This document shows, one piece after another, positions 1-5,192 of a stretch of DNA of 6,037 nt. Every line of letters starts with the position of its first letter. Position 1 is the stretch's first letter. This DNA comes from Flavobacterium sp. (lineage in GTDB: Bacteria > Bacteroidota > Bacteroidia > Flavobacteriales > Flavobacteriaceae), in contig JAIXTU010000149.1 in NCBI GenBank assembly GCA_027483785.1, positions 1 to 6,037 of the forward strand. The letters are read 5' to 3'. The notes beneath the pieces are model-generated. The model was given only the letters and a program-made list of their open reading frames with translations. It was not told the DNA's origin and made no database searches. The position numbers and the translations under genes were made by a program.

Positions 1-23
1 GATTGCAAATCCGTGCTATCGGG
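1..23. repeat. Dispersed 23-bp repeat, copy 1
   Basis: This sequence matches 4389-4411 at 21 of 23 positions, differing only at positions 14 and 16 of the unit. It contains the small inverted repeat gatt-gca-aatc, followed by ccg...cgg. The copy sits at the very edge of the window, downstream of the DinB-family gene, so its left boundary is not visible. Short palindromic intergenic repeats of this kind are common in Bacteroidota; assigning it to a named family would be guesswork. Confidence 0.6.
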
Positions 24-118
24 TATTCGATTAGCGAAAGTTGTTTTCGGTTTGCTTAAACTTTTTTATAAAGAAAAATAAAGTTAAAGAATTGCTACCG
101 ACTTAATGTTTTTCTGCT

Positions 119-574
119 TTAATGAAAACTTGCAAAAGAGGGGTAAGTAGTTAATGGCAACTCTTCTACCAAAGATTTTAGTCTTAAAATTATTTGTCCA
201 CGGTGATAAGCTGAGTGAATTATAATTCCTGTGATTGCATCACGTATCGAAATTTTCCGTTTTTCACCTCCATAGGCAGGCGTAAATTCTACAATTTTTT
301 CAGTATCTGAATTTTCAGCACTGCCGAAATATATTGTCCATTTTAAAGTATTGGACAATATTAATTCTTTACATTTTTCTATAGTATGTTTTTCCCAAAG
401 CGTTAAAGTTTGAGGCTGCTCAAGAATTAAATTTAACCACATATTGTTGATATTCAATAAATGAGAAAACAGTTCTAAAGCTCTTTCGTCAGTCTCGGAT
501 GCCGATACTAGGGCTTCATGAACTTTCAAGTTGGCCCATTTTTCGTATTCGATTAGTTTAATAAAGTGTCTCAT
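119..574 (-). CDS. DinB-family metalloprotein
   Basis: A 151-residue protein of the DinB/YfiT four-helix-bundle superfamily. These are small metal-binding enzymes, some of which act as thiol transferases; the name comes from DNA-damage-inducible homologues, and the substrate here is unknown. The metal triad is visible: H38 in the SHLLNINNMW segment, and H120 and H124 in IHSAYHRGQI, the most diagnostic motif of the family. The length is normal and no signal peptide is seen, so it is probably cytoplasmic. The ATG start lies 15 bases after the stop of the peroxiredoxin-like gene, with no obvious promoter in the gap, so the two are probably co-transcribed. No strong Shine-Dalgarno is seen, as is usual in Bacteroidota. 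Confidence is high for the family and low for any specific role. Confidence 0.88.
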   Translation of the reverse strand: MRHFIKLIEYEKWANLKVHEALVSASETDERALELFSHLLNINNMWLNLILEQPQTLTLWEKHTIEKCKELILSNTLKWTIYFGSAENSDTEKIVEFTPAYGGEKRKISIRDAITGIIIHSAYHRGQIILRLKSLVEELPLTTYPSFASFH

Positions 575-589
575 CTTCAGCTCTACAGT

Positions 590-1150
590 TTATTTATTTG
601 AGATAATTCTTTTTATTTCGTCAACTGCGATAAACTCGCCTGAGTAAGAACCGTAGTGCGATTTTATTACTTTACCATTTTCATCAATAATAAATTCTGC
701 ACTAATTAAATCTTTAGAACTATCATCTTTAACCTTTGTCTTAAACAATTTCTTTCCTTCATTCACGTCTTTCAAACCGCCATGAAAAAGTAGCGCTTTA
801 AAAAGTTTACCTACTGAATTTTCAACATTGTATTGTTTGTACAAAGAGGTTTCTGGATTAGCCACCATCAGAGGATAAATTGAAGAGGTATCCGAATACA
901 TGGAATTCAAATAGTTCAACATGTTTTCTTTTTTACTTTGATATACAGCAATATAAACAACGTTATTTGATTTGAAAAAAGGAATTTCCTTTTCAAGTTG
1001 ATGATATCTTAAGTTGCAGACAGGACAGCCCGCATTTCTATAAAAAGACAGATAAATTTTTTTTCCTTTAAAGGTGGATATACCAACTGGTTTTCCAAAC
1101 ACATCAACGGTTTTAAAATCGGGGGCTTGTTGATTCTCTGTTACTTTCAT
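590..1150 (-). CDS. Peroxiredoxin-like (AhpC/TSA, thioredoxin-fold) protein
   Basis: A 186-residue thioredoxin-fold protein of the AhpC/TSA group. The N-terminus has the usual APDF (9-12) entry and a beta strand IYLSFYR, followed by the active site GCPVC with C42 and C45. The CxxC pair resembles the 'peroxiredoxin-like' subfamily of Bacteroidota more than a classical peroxiredoxin with PxxxTxxC, so thiol-disulfide or peroxide reduction is likely but the substrate is unknown. The C-terminal part has the expected ISAEFIIDENGKV strand-turn (about 149-161), which is typical of the fold. There is no signal peptide, so the protein is probably cytoplasmic. It is the first gene of a likely two-gene operon with the DinB-family gene. 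A good promoter lies about 80 bases upstream, and a Crp/Fnr regulator is the next gene upstream and could control it (inference). Confidence 0.88.
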   Translation of the reverse strand: MKVTENQQAPDFKTVDVFGKPVGISTFKGKKIYLSFYRNAGCPVCNLRYHQLEKEIPFFKSNNVVYIAVYQSKKENMLNYLNSMYSDTSSIYPLMVANPETSLYKQYNVENSVGKLFKALLFHGGLKDVNEGKKLFKTKVKDDSSKDLISAEFIIDENGKVIKSHYGSYSGEFIAVDEIKRIISNK

Positions 1151-1227
1151 GACTTTTAATTTAGATCGTGGAAAAATTGTAGCTTACACAAACAGTGCAC
1201 ACAGCAGAAAAGCATTTTTTTATGCAA

Positions 1228-1235
1228 CAAAGATA
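1228..1235 (-). promoter_or_regulatory. Bacteroidota -7 box for the peroxiredoxin-like gene
   Basis: On the minus strand this reads TATCTTTG, a perfect match to the Bacteroidota -7 consensus TAnnTTTG. No good TTTG -33 box is seen at the usual distance, only a T-rich GTTTTAG about 17 bases upstream. The implied start is near 1221, giving a leader of about 70 bases to the ATG at 1150. Its place in the 128-base gap between the regulator and the peroxiredoxin-like gene supports an independent promoter for that operon. Confidence 0.5.
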
Positions 1236-1278
1236 TTTGCAAGAAGAGACTAAAACTTTAACCCAAGTTAAAATCGTG

Positions 1279-1875
1279 TTACTTCATCGAAATTCTTTTT
1301 CGTATTCTGCTAAGTGAAGGACCTTGAATTCCTAAATAAGAAGAAATGTGATACAATGGAATGCTGTTAAAAATATCAGGGTGGTTTTGTATCAAATCTA
1401 AATAGCGCTCTTCGGGTGTTTTAAAAATAAAGCTTTCCATTCTTTCAGTAGTCAAATTAAAAGCCTTCTCAGCTAATAAACGCCCAAATCGTTCCCACTT
1501 GTGAGATTGCTTGTAGAGACTAAGTAAATCATCAATATGAATATAAAGTATGGATGCGTCTGTCAATGCTTGGGTTTGATAGTCGCAAGGTGTTTGATTA
1601 ATGAAACTTTTAAATGGAACAACAAATTGATTTTTAGAATAAAGAAAAATGTTATTTTCTTCATCTGTCTTTTTGTTTATAATATAAGAACGAAAAGCAC
1701 CTTCGTTAATAAATCCTAAATATCTACAAACTGTTTTTTGATGGTTAAAAAAGTCGCCCTTTTTATAGGTTCTTGAATGCCAAAAAGAAATTGACATATT
1801 AAAATCGCCTGCTGTCAAGTCTGCAAATTGGTTTAAGGCAAAGGCAAGTGTTTCTATTTCTGTCATTTGTTGCAT
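1279..1875 (-). CDS. Crp/Fnr-family transcriptional regulator
   Basis: A 198-residue protein with the Crp/Fnr layout. An N-terminal cyclic-nucleotide-binding-like beta barrel (about residues 25-120; note TYKKGDFFNHQ and YLGFINEGAFRSY) precedes a dimerisation helix and a short C-terminal winged helix ending in SSYLGIQGPSLSRIRKRI. That last segment is the recognition helix typical of Bacteroidota Crp-like regulators. I do not see a clear cAMP-contact motif, so the effector, if any, is unknown. The start could be M1 or M4 (MQQM); the first ATG is kept because nothing favours the second. The gene lies directly upstream of the peroxiredoxin-like/DinB pair on the same strand but is separated from it by 128 bases containing a promoter. 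A regulatory link to oxidative or thiol stress genes is plausible but unproven. Confidence 0.9.
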   Translation of the reverse strand: MQQMTEIETLAFALNQFADLTAGDFNMSISFWHSRTYKKGDFFNHQKTVCRYLGFINEGAFRSYIINKKTDEENNIFLYSKNQFVVPFKSFINQTPCDYQTQALTDASILYIHIDDLLSLYKQSHKWERFGRLLAEKAFNLTTERMESFIFKTPEERYLDLIQNHPDIFNSIPLYHISSYLGIQGPSLSRIRKRISMK

Positions 1876-2140
1876 TAGGTTATTGAATTTGCCGTGTCGC
1901 TTTGCAATTTTAACTAACTTCAGAGTGTGAAAAGACTATTTATAAACTGGGTGTAAACATGAGGATAATAGAATAAAAAACAAAGTAAAATGTTTTTTGA
2001 GAAGTAAATCGGTTAGCAAAAATTACATTAATTTTCTTACCAAACAAAATTAGCTAATCTATAAATGAAGCTAAGCACATAATAAGGGACATTTTTAAAC
2101 CTATTTTTTATTAAAAACTTAGTTTCTTCAAAACCTGGCG
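1876..2140. other. AT-rich intergenic stretch upstream of the Crp/Fnr gene
   Basis: No gene is visible on either strand. On the minus strand, TAATTTTG at 2045-2052 fits TAnnTTTG and could be a -7 box for the regulator. It lacks a convincing -33 box and would give a leader of over 150 bases. A near match (TTACTTTG) lies at 1981-1988. In DNA this AT-rich either could be chance. No terminator is evident. Confidence 0.3.
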
Positions 2141-2274
2141 GTTTGCAGATTTGCGATGGACGGTCTTTTTAGCACAAATAATTATACGAAAAGCCGTAGT
2201 TTAAATATAATTAAAAGCGTCAAACGAAGTAATTCACTCCGCCTGACGCAAAACTGATGTGCTTGTTGCACAAC
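2141..2274. repeat. Imperfect inverted intergenic element A (same family as 3951-4083)
   Basis: A 134-bp non-coding element that can fold on itself. The left arm 2146-2163 and right arm 2239-2256 are inverted copies at 13 of 18 positions, with the core cag-N-tttgcg pairing to cgcaaa-N-ctg. Inside, acgg-t-ctttt (2160-2169) pairs with aaaagccgt (2189-2197). Both ends align with element B: the 11-mer tttagcacaaa is identical in both (here 2168-2178), and both share ccgcc followed by a cttgtt...caac right end. The interiors differ. The design of conserved ends, variable middle and a bulged long stem recalls integron attC sites or other single-strand-folding recombination sites. I see no canonical GTTRRRY core, so the identity is open. 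It lies downstream of the SDR gene. Confidence 0.55.
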
Positions 2275-2430
2275 TCAAACACATACTTTATTACTCAGAT
2301 TAACTGCTTTGAAAGGCATTAGAATTCGATAAAATCGAACTAACATCTCTTAATTTTCATATACTCAATTCTAAGAGCCTTCAATGAACAGAAACCATTT
2401 TTTGAGAAAACTAACTTTAGTTGTGCAACA
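2264..2430. repeat. Nested palindrome of about 167 bp, MITE-like
   Basis: Three inverted repeats are nested about one centre. The outer 12-mers are tgttgcacaact (2264-2275) and its exact complement agttgtgcaaca (2419-2430). The middle arms are 2309-2326 and 2367-2384, imperfect with one-base bulges. The inner hairpin is ttcgat-aaa-atcgaa (2325-2339). No coding potential is seen inside. The outer repeats look like terminal inverted repeats of a small non-autonomous element, but I see no clear target-site duplication. The left outer arm overlaps the right end of element A, so the two structures may be one compound element. The remaining 2431-2491 up to the SDR stop holds nothing I recognise. 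Confidence 0.45.
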
Positions 2431-2491
2431 CCCACTGCTGTTAGAGGCTGCTCTTTTTCTTCAGTAGCAAGCTTTTGGAGAGCTTTAAATA

Positions 2492-3271
2492 TTAATTTCT
2501 TCCTGCCATTACACCACCATCAACATTGTAAACAGAACCTGTCACCCAAGACGCTTTTTCTGAAAGTAAGAAAGTGATAACATTTGCTACATCATCAACA
2601 TTTCCAACTCTACCAATAAGGTGAAAACCGTTGAAAGTATCTAATGTTTCTGCAACTTTTGCAGGCTCAATAAAACCTTCGTAAATGGTTGTTCTCACAA
2701 CTGCTGGTGAAACTGCATTAACTCTAATGTTGAATTTTGCAAGTTCCATTGCCAAATGTTGTGTCAATGAATGTAAACCCGCCTTTGCCATTGAATAGGC
2801 TGATGACGGTGTTGCAGCAACGGATTGACTTGCCCACATTGAACCTATATTTACAATAGAACCTTGTTTATGGTCTATCATATTTTTTACGGCTTGTTGA
2901 GTAATAAAAAATGTCGCTTTGTTAAGGTCAAGGTACTTGTCGTAATCTGCGGTAGTGTGTTCTAAAAAAGATTTTGGCACAAATACACCAACAGCATTAA
3001 CAAGTAAGTCGGTTTGTCCAAGTGATTTTACAAAGTCAATGGCTTTGTTCACTTCTTCCCATTTTGTGAGGTCGGCTTTAAAAGTTTTAACTTCCCCAAA
3101 TTGGGTAAGTTCTTTTTTGGCTTGTTCAATTTTGGTGTCTTGATAACCAATAATGGCTACCCATTTTGCCCCTTGCTGTAATAATTGTTTTGCAGTTTCC
3201 TTTCCCATTCCACTGCTACCACCCACAATTAGGGCTGTTTTGTTGTTAAACTGATTGTCCATTTTGAGCAT
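2492..3271 (-). CDS. Short-chain dehydrogenase/reductase (classical SDR family)
   Basis: A 259-residue classical SDR, an NAD(P)(H)-dependent oxidoreductase with a Rossmann fold. The cofactor loop GGSSGMG is at 17-23, the structural NAVG (variant of NNAG) at 92-95, and the catalytic tetrad is N117, S144, Y159 and K163 in the normal YxxxK spacing. The C-terminal SEKASWVTGSVYNVDGG is the usual end of the fold. The length is normal and nothing is missing, so it should be active. The substrate cannot be read from sequence. FabG-like 3-oxoacyl reductases share these motifs, but no fatty-acid genes are nearby. The start is M1 or M4 (MLKM). The gene begins 50 bases after the sigma factor gene with no evident promoter between, so co-transcription and a link to the sigma factor's regulon are likely (inference). 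Confidence 0.92.
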   Translation of the reverse strand: MLKMDNQFNNKTALIVGGSSGMGKETAKQLLQQGAKWVAIIGYQDTKIEQAKKELTQFGEVKTFKADLTKWEEVNKAIDFVKSLGQTDLLVNAVGVFVPKSFLEHTTADYDKYLDLNKATFFITQQAVKNMIDHKQGSIVNIGSMWASQSVAATPSSAYSMAKAGLHSLTQHLAMELAKFNIRVNAVSPAVVRTTIYEGFIEPAKVAETLDTFNGFHLIGRVGNVDDVANVITFLLSEKASWVTGSVYNVDGGVMAGRN

Positions 3272-3321
3272 TTTTAAAATTTGCTCTCTAAGACTTGGAT
3301 ATTGAAAAAAGATGCAAAAAA

Positions 3322-3900
3322 CTAAAAAATATTTTCAAGTCGTTTTTTCTCTGCTTGTAGTTCCTTGCATTGGGGCTTAATATCAAAACTTACCATTTCG
3401 CCATGTTCATCAAAATCTACACTGCAACACTCCAAAAACCGTTCTTTGAGTTTTACTCTGCCACGTTGAATACGTGATTTCGTATTTGGTAAAGTGAGAT
3501 TAAGTTTTTCAGAAATGGTTTTTTGGTCAATTCCTTCAAGGTCGTACATATAAAGAGGAACGGAATACTCGTTAGGCAAAAGTTTTAAAAGTGCTTTAAT
3601 GTACTCCGATGCTTCTCCAATTAGCGACTGTTCGTTTTGTTCAATTTGTGGGTCTATGTCAAAAGGAATATTGTTATTGGCTTTTTTATAGTAGTCAATA
3701 ATTGCATTTTGTGTTATTTTGTAAAGCCAAGACTTTAAATGTAAAACTGTTTTCCCTTTTGAGCAAAACTGATAACTTTTCAATAAAACTTCTTGCAGAA
3801 TATCATTAGCATCGTCATTATCAGCCACTCTTTTTTTAATGTAGCCAAGCAATGAAGATTTATATTCTTCCCAAATTTCAAATATGTTGCAGTCGTTCAT
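3322..3900 (-). CDS. sigZ: ECF-type RNA polymerase sigma factor, SigZ-like
   Basis: A 192-residue sigma-70 family protein of the ECF size class. Region 2 spans about residues 10-75, with DDANDILQEVLLK (core RNA polymerase contact) and LKSWLYKITQNAIIDYYKK (-10 recognition). Region 4 spans about 100-155, with LLPNEYSVPLYMYDLEGIDQKTISEKL and the recognition helix around NTKSRIQRGRVKLK. A short tail after region 4 has C158, C159 and C178 in the pattern ECC...FD..G....KPQC, which resembles the SigZ subfamily. The cysteines could bind metal or sense redox state, though that is inference. No anti-sigma factor gene is adjacent; SigZ-type factors often lack one nearby. The gene precedes the SDR gene as a probable operon. 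No TAnnTTTG box is seen upstream, so its promoter may be of another type or self-recognised. Confidence 0.9.
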   Translation of the reverse strand: MNDCNIFEIWEEYKSSLLGYIKKRVADNDDANDILQEVLLKSYQFCSKGKTVLHLKSWLYKITQNAIIDYYKKANNNIPFDIDPQIEQNEQSLIGEASEYIKALLKLLPNEYSVPLYMYDLEGIDQKTISEKLNLTLPNTKSRIQRGRVKLKERFLECCSVDFDEHGEMVSFDIKPQCKELQAEKKRLENIF

Positions 3901-3950
3901 TTTTATGTGTCTGTAAGTTTTTAGGGTGTTTCGGCAGAGTAGCTGATAAC

Positions 3951-4083
3951 GTTTCTAAAATTGACGCAGTGTCGGATCTTTAGCACAAAAGATCAATAGA
4001 AAACTGCTATTGAACCTTGCACAAATGTTTCATTGAAGCACTTCAGCCGCCATATTGCCAAGCCGAAGTACTTGTTCCGCAAC
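3951..4083. repeat. Imperfect inverted intergenic element B (same family as 2141-2274)
   Basis: A 133-bp element just upstream of the sigma factor gene. Its two ends align with element A: gttt...ttg.cg...cgg then tttagcacaaa (here 3979-3989) on the left, and ttcag-ccgcc...cttgtt..gcaac on the right. Inside are two clean hairpins: gatcttt-agcaca-aaagatc (3975-3994) and caatag-aaaactg-ctattg (3994-4012). The left and right arms pair imperfectly (for example ttgacgcagtgtcgg against the complement of ccgccatattgccaa), again like a bulged attC-type stem but with no canonical integron core. Position and strand mean it forms part of the region upstream of the sigma gene, so it could also act as a leader structure. 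Confidence 0.55.
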
Positions 4084-4119
4084 CGATAACAGTCGGTTAA
4101 AATACAGATAAATCTGTAT
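4081..4119. other. Two adjacent small hairpins
   Basis: The first is aaccga-taacag-tcggtt (4081-4098, 6-bp perfect stem). The second is atacaga-taaa-tctgtat (4102-4119, 7-bp perfect stem). Read on the minus strand, the second stem is followed by a short T run (TATTTT), so a weak intrinsic terminator for transcripts from the higBA side is possible. The stem is AT-rich and lies about 370 bases beyond the higA stop, so this is tentative. Confidence 0.35.
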
Positions 4120-4388
4120 GCCTTTGCCGTATTTTCTTATAAATTTTCAGATTAAAGGAAAATAGAATTTTCAGATGCAGTTGTTTAACTGATTAGCCTT
4201 ATAATTTTTTGGGCGGCATTTCGCGTTTTGCACTTCAAGTACGCAAAGCACTTGGTGCGTTCACGCGGCGCAGAGCGGGCTTCTTGCGGTCGCCGTTCTG
4301 CTTCGGTTCACGCTACCAATTGCTTTTTGCGCGCTTTTCGTTTCAACCGCGGCCGCGGGAAACGTTACCGAAAGAATGTTGTTGAAAG

Positions 4389-4411
4389 GATTGCAAATCC
4401 GCGATATCGGG
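4389..4411. repeat. Dispersed 23-bp repeat, copy 2
   Basis: This matches window positions 1-23 at 21 of 23 bases. Here the unit is preceded by g, giving the full hairpin ggatt-gca-aatcc, and is followed by the 8-bp palindrome cgatatcg. It sits inside the GC-rich island directly before the tandem array. Confidence 0.6.
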
Positions 4412-4417
4412 CTCAAA

Positions 4418-4479
4418 GTCGGGAGACTTTGCGCAGCGGCGAGACTTTGCGCAGCGTCGTCGGGAGACTTTGCGCGGCG
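4418..4479. repeat. Three tandem copies of GAGACTTTGCGC(A/G)GCG
   Basis: The copies of the 16-mer are at 4423-4438, 4441-4456 and 4464-4479. The first two are identical and the third differs at one base. Spacing is irregular (18 then 23 bases). The first copy also forms a perfect hairpin with the preceding bases: caaagtc (4414-4420), loop ggga, gactttg (4425-4431). The array ends 9 bases past the higA stop, so it would be the first structure in the higBA transcript's 3' region and might affect its stability or termination (inference). Confidence 0.7.
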
Positions 4480-4488
4480 GAACTCAGG

Positions 4489-4845
4489 TTAATAGGTTTG
4501 AATCAATACGTCGGTTGGTATATTCAGTCTTTCATGAAGTTGACGTATCATTTCTAAAGAGAGTTTTCTTTTGCGATTTAAGATTTCACTTGCTCTGCTT
4601 TTTAAGCCAACAATTTTCGCCAAATCGCTTTGATTGTAGCCCATTTGTTCCATTCTGAACTTTATTGCTTCGATTGGATCGGGTAATCCAATTGGGAAAT
4701 GCTCATTTTCATATTGGTCAATTAGAATTCCAAGTACTTCCAGTTCATCGCTTTCTGGCGTTCCGAGCTTTGCGTCAAAGATCATTTCTAATCTTTCCAA
4801 AGCCTGATTATAATCATTTTCGTTTTTTATAGGTTTAATTTCCAT
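4489..4845 (-). CDS. higA: HigA-type antitoxin with HTH domain
   Basis: A 118-residue antitoxin of the HigA/XRE-like group. The N-terminal half (about 1-58) is the acidic toxin-binding and oligomerisation region. A helix-turn-helix DNA-binding domain fills about 59-112 (EAIKFRMEQMGYNQSDLAKIVGLKSRASEILNRKRKLSLEMIRQL), with the turn at IVGLKSRAS and the recognition helix around SEILNRK. The family neutralises the HigB mRNA interferase and represses its own operon by binding a palindrome in the promoter; such a site is present at 5177-5191. The ATG start lies 5 bases after the higB stop, giving the characteristic toxin-first order and translational coupling. The stop is at the border of a GC-rich repeat array. 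The length and domain order are normal. Confidence 0.92.
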   Translation of the reverse strand: MEIKPIKNENDYNQALERLEMIFDAKLGTPESDELEVLGILIDQYENEHFPIGLPDPIEAIKFRMEQMGYNQSDLAKIVGLKSRASEILNRKRKLSLEMIRQLHERLNIPTDVLIQTY

Positions 4846-4850
4846 AGCTT

Positions 4851-5144
4851 TTAAATTTCGTTGGCGTTAATCTTGTCGTATTCTGCATGTGTTCCAATGA
4901 ATCGAATCCAGATCATTTGATGGTCGTAATTTATTCTAACAATTAATCTGTACTTATTTCCTTTTATATTGAATACAATCCGATTGTTGGTTAGAATACT
5001 CGCACTTGGATATTCTCTTTTAACGTCATTTGGAGTTTTCCATTCAGCATTGTTCGTTTCTTGATACCAAGATTTTAGTTGTTGTTCTGAATCAGCATGA
5101 GCATTCCAAAAATCACGCAATATTTTTTTCGAAATTATTCTCAA
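4851..5144 (-). CDS. higB: HigB-type mRNA interferase toxin
   Basis: A 97-residue toxin of the HigB_toxin branch of the RelE superfamily, a ribosome-dependent mRNA endonuclease when free of antitoxin. The family pattern is clear: an N-terminal ISKKILRDFWNAHADSEQQLKSWYQE helix pair, then the beta-sheet core NNRIVFNIKGNKYRLIVRINYDHQMIWIRFIGTHAEYDKI with conserved basic and aromatic residues. The start is a TTG codon at 5142-5144. It matches the usual family N-terminus (MRII-like), and no early in-frame ATG exists. A purine-rich GGAAAAGGA precedes it. It is the first gene of the higBA operon, and the weak start may keep toxin synthesis below that of the antitoxin (inference). Confidence 0.92.
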   Translation of the reverse strand: MRIISKKILRDFWNAHADSEQQLKSWYQETNNAEWKTPNDVKREYPSASILTNNRIVFNIKGNKYRLIVRINYDHQMIWIRFIGTHAEYDKINANEI

Positions 5145-5160
5145 TTCCTTTTCCTTTTTT

Positions 5161-5192
5161 CAAAGGTAAAAAAAAGTTCCCAAATTGGGAAA
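5161..5192 (-). promoter_or_regulatory. higBA promoter (Bacteroidota type)
   Basis: On the minus strand, TACCTTTG (5161-5168) is a perfect TAnnTTTG -7 box. About 20 bases upstream is TTTC (5189-5192), a near match to the TTTG -33 box. The predicted start near 5155 leaves only about 10 bases before the TTG codon of higB, so the message would be almost leaderless. A palindrome fills the space between the two boxes. Confidence 0.65.
5177..5191. promoter_or_regulatory. Probable HigA operator palindrome
   Basis: ttcccaa-a-ttgggaa is a perfect 7+1+7 palindrome between the -33 and -7 boxes of higBA. A repressor bound here would block RNA polymerase. Autorepression by HigA is the known mode for the family; that this exact site is the operator is inferred from its position and symmetry. 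Confidence 0.6.

Larger units (their letters stand above)
4205..4480. repeat. GC-rich intergenic repeat island
   Basis: A sharply GC-rich block between AT-rich neighbours: 38 of 60 bases are G or C at 4261-4320, against 15 of 60 at 4801-4860. It contains a perfect 12-bp palindrome ccgcggccgcgg (4347-4358), the dispersed repeat copy at 4389-4411, and a short tandem array at 4418-4479. An open frame runs across it on the plus strand, but it is arginine- and serine-rich, continues antisense into higA, and has no family features. I therefore read the block as non-coding repeat DNA. Its composition suggests a separate origin from the flanking genes. Confidence 0.55.

Noticed and set aside
1..118. 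Intrinsic terminator after the DinB-family gene
   Set aside because: Only weak AT-rich pairing around 56-87 and a 5-bp stem at 35-49; neither gives a GC-rich stem followed by a T run.
1537..1719. Plus-strand open frame inside the Crp/Fnr gene
   Set aside because: Antisense shadow of a clear gene, with no supporting signal.
2341..2510. Minus-strand open frame without ATG just after the SDR gene
   Set aside because: About 55 codons are open, but there is no start codon, it overlaps the SDR end in another frame and it crosses the nested palindrome; most likely chance.
2955..3143. Plus-strand open frame inside the SDR gene
   Set aside because: Antisense shadow of an intact SDR.
2141..4083. Elements A and B as classical integron attC sites
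   Set aside because: Fold and size are suggestive, but the canonical GTTRRRY/RYYYAAC core pairs are absent at the ends and no integrase gene is visible, so they are listed only as an unclassified repeat family.
4228..4557. Plus-strand open frame of 109 residues across the GC-rich island
   Set aside because: Low-complexity arginine/serine-rich product with no family pattern. It overlaps the 3' end of higA on the other strand and is explained by the GC-rich repeat DNA, where stop codons are rare.
4470..4658. Plus-strand open frame antisense to higA
   Set aside because: Lies wholly over the 3' part of a well-supported gene and has no recognisable features.
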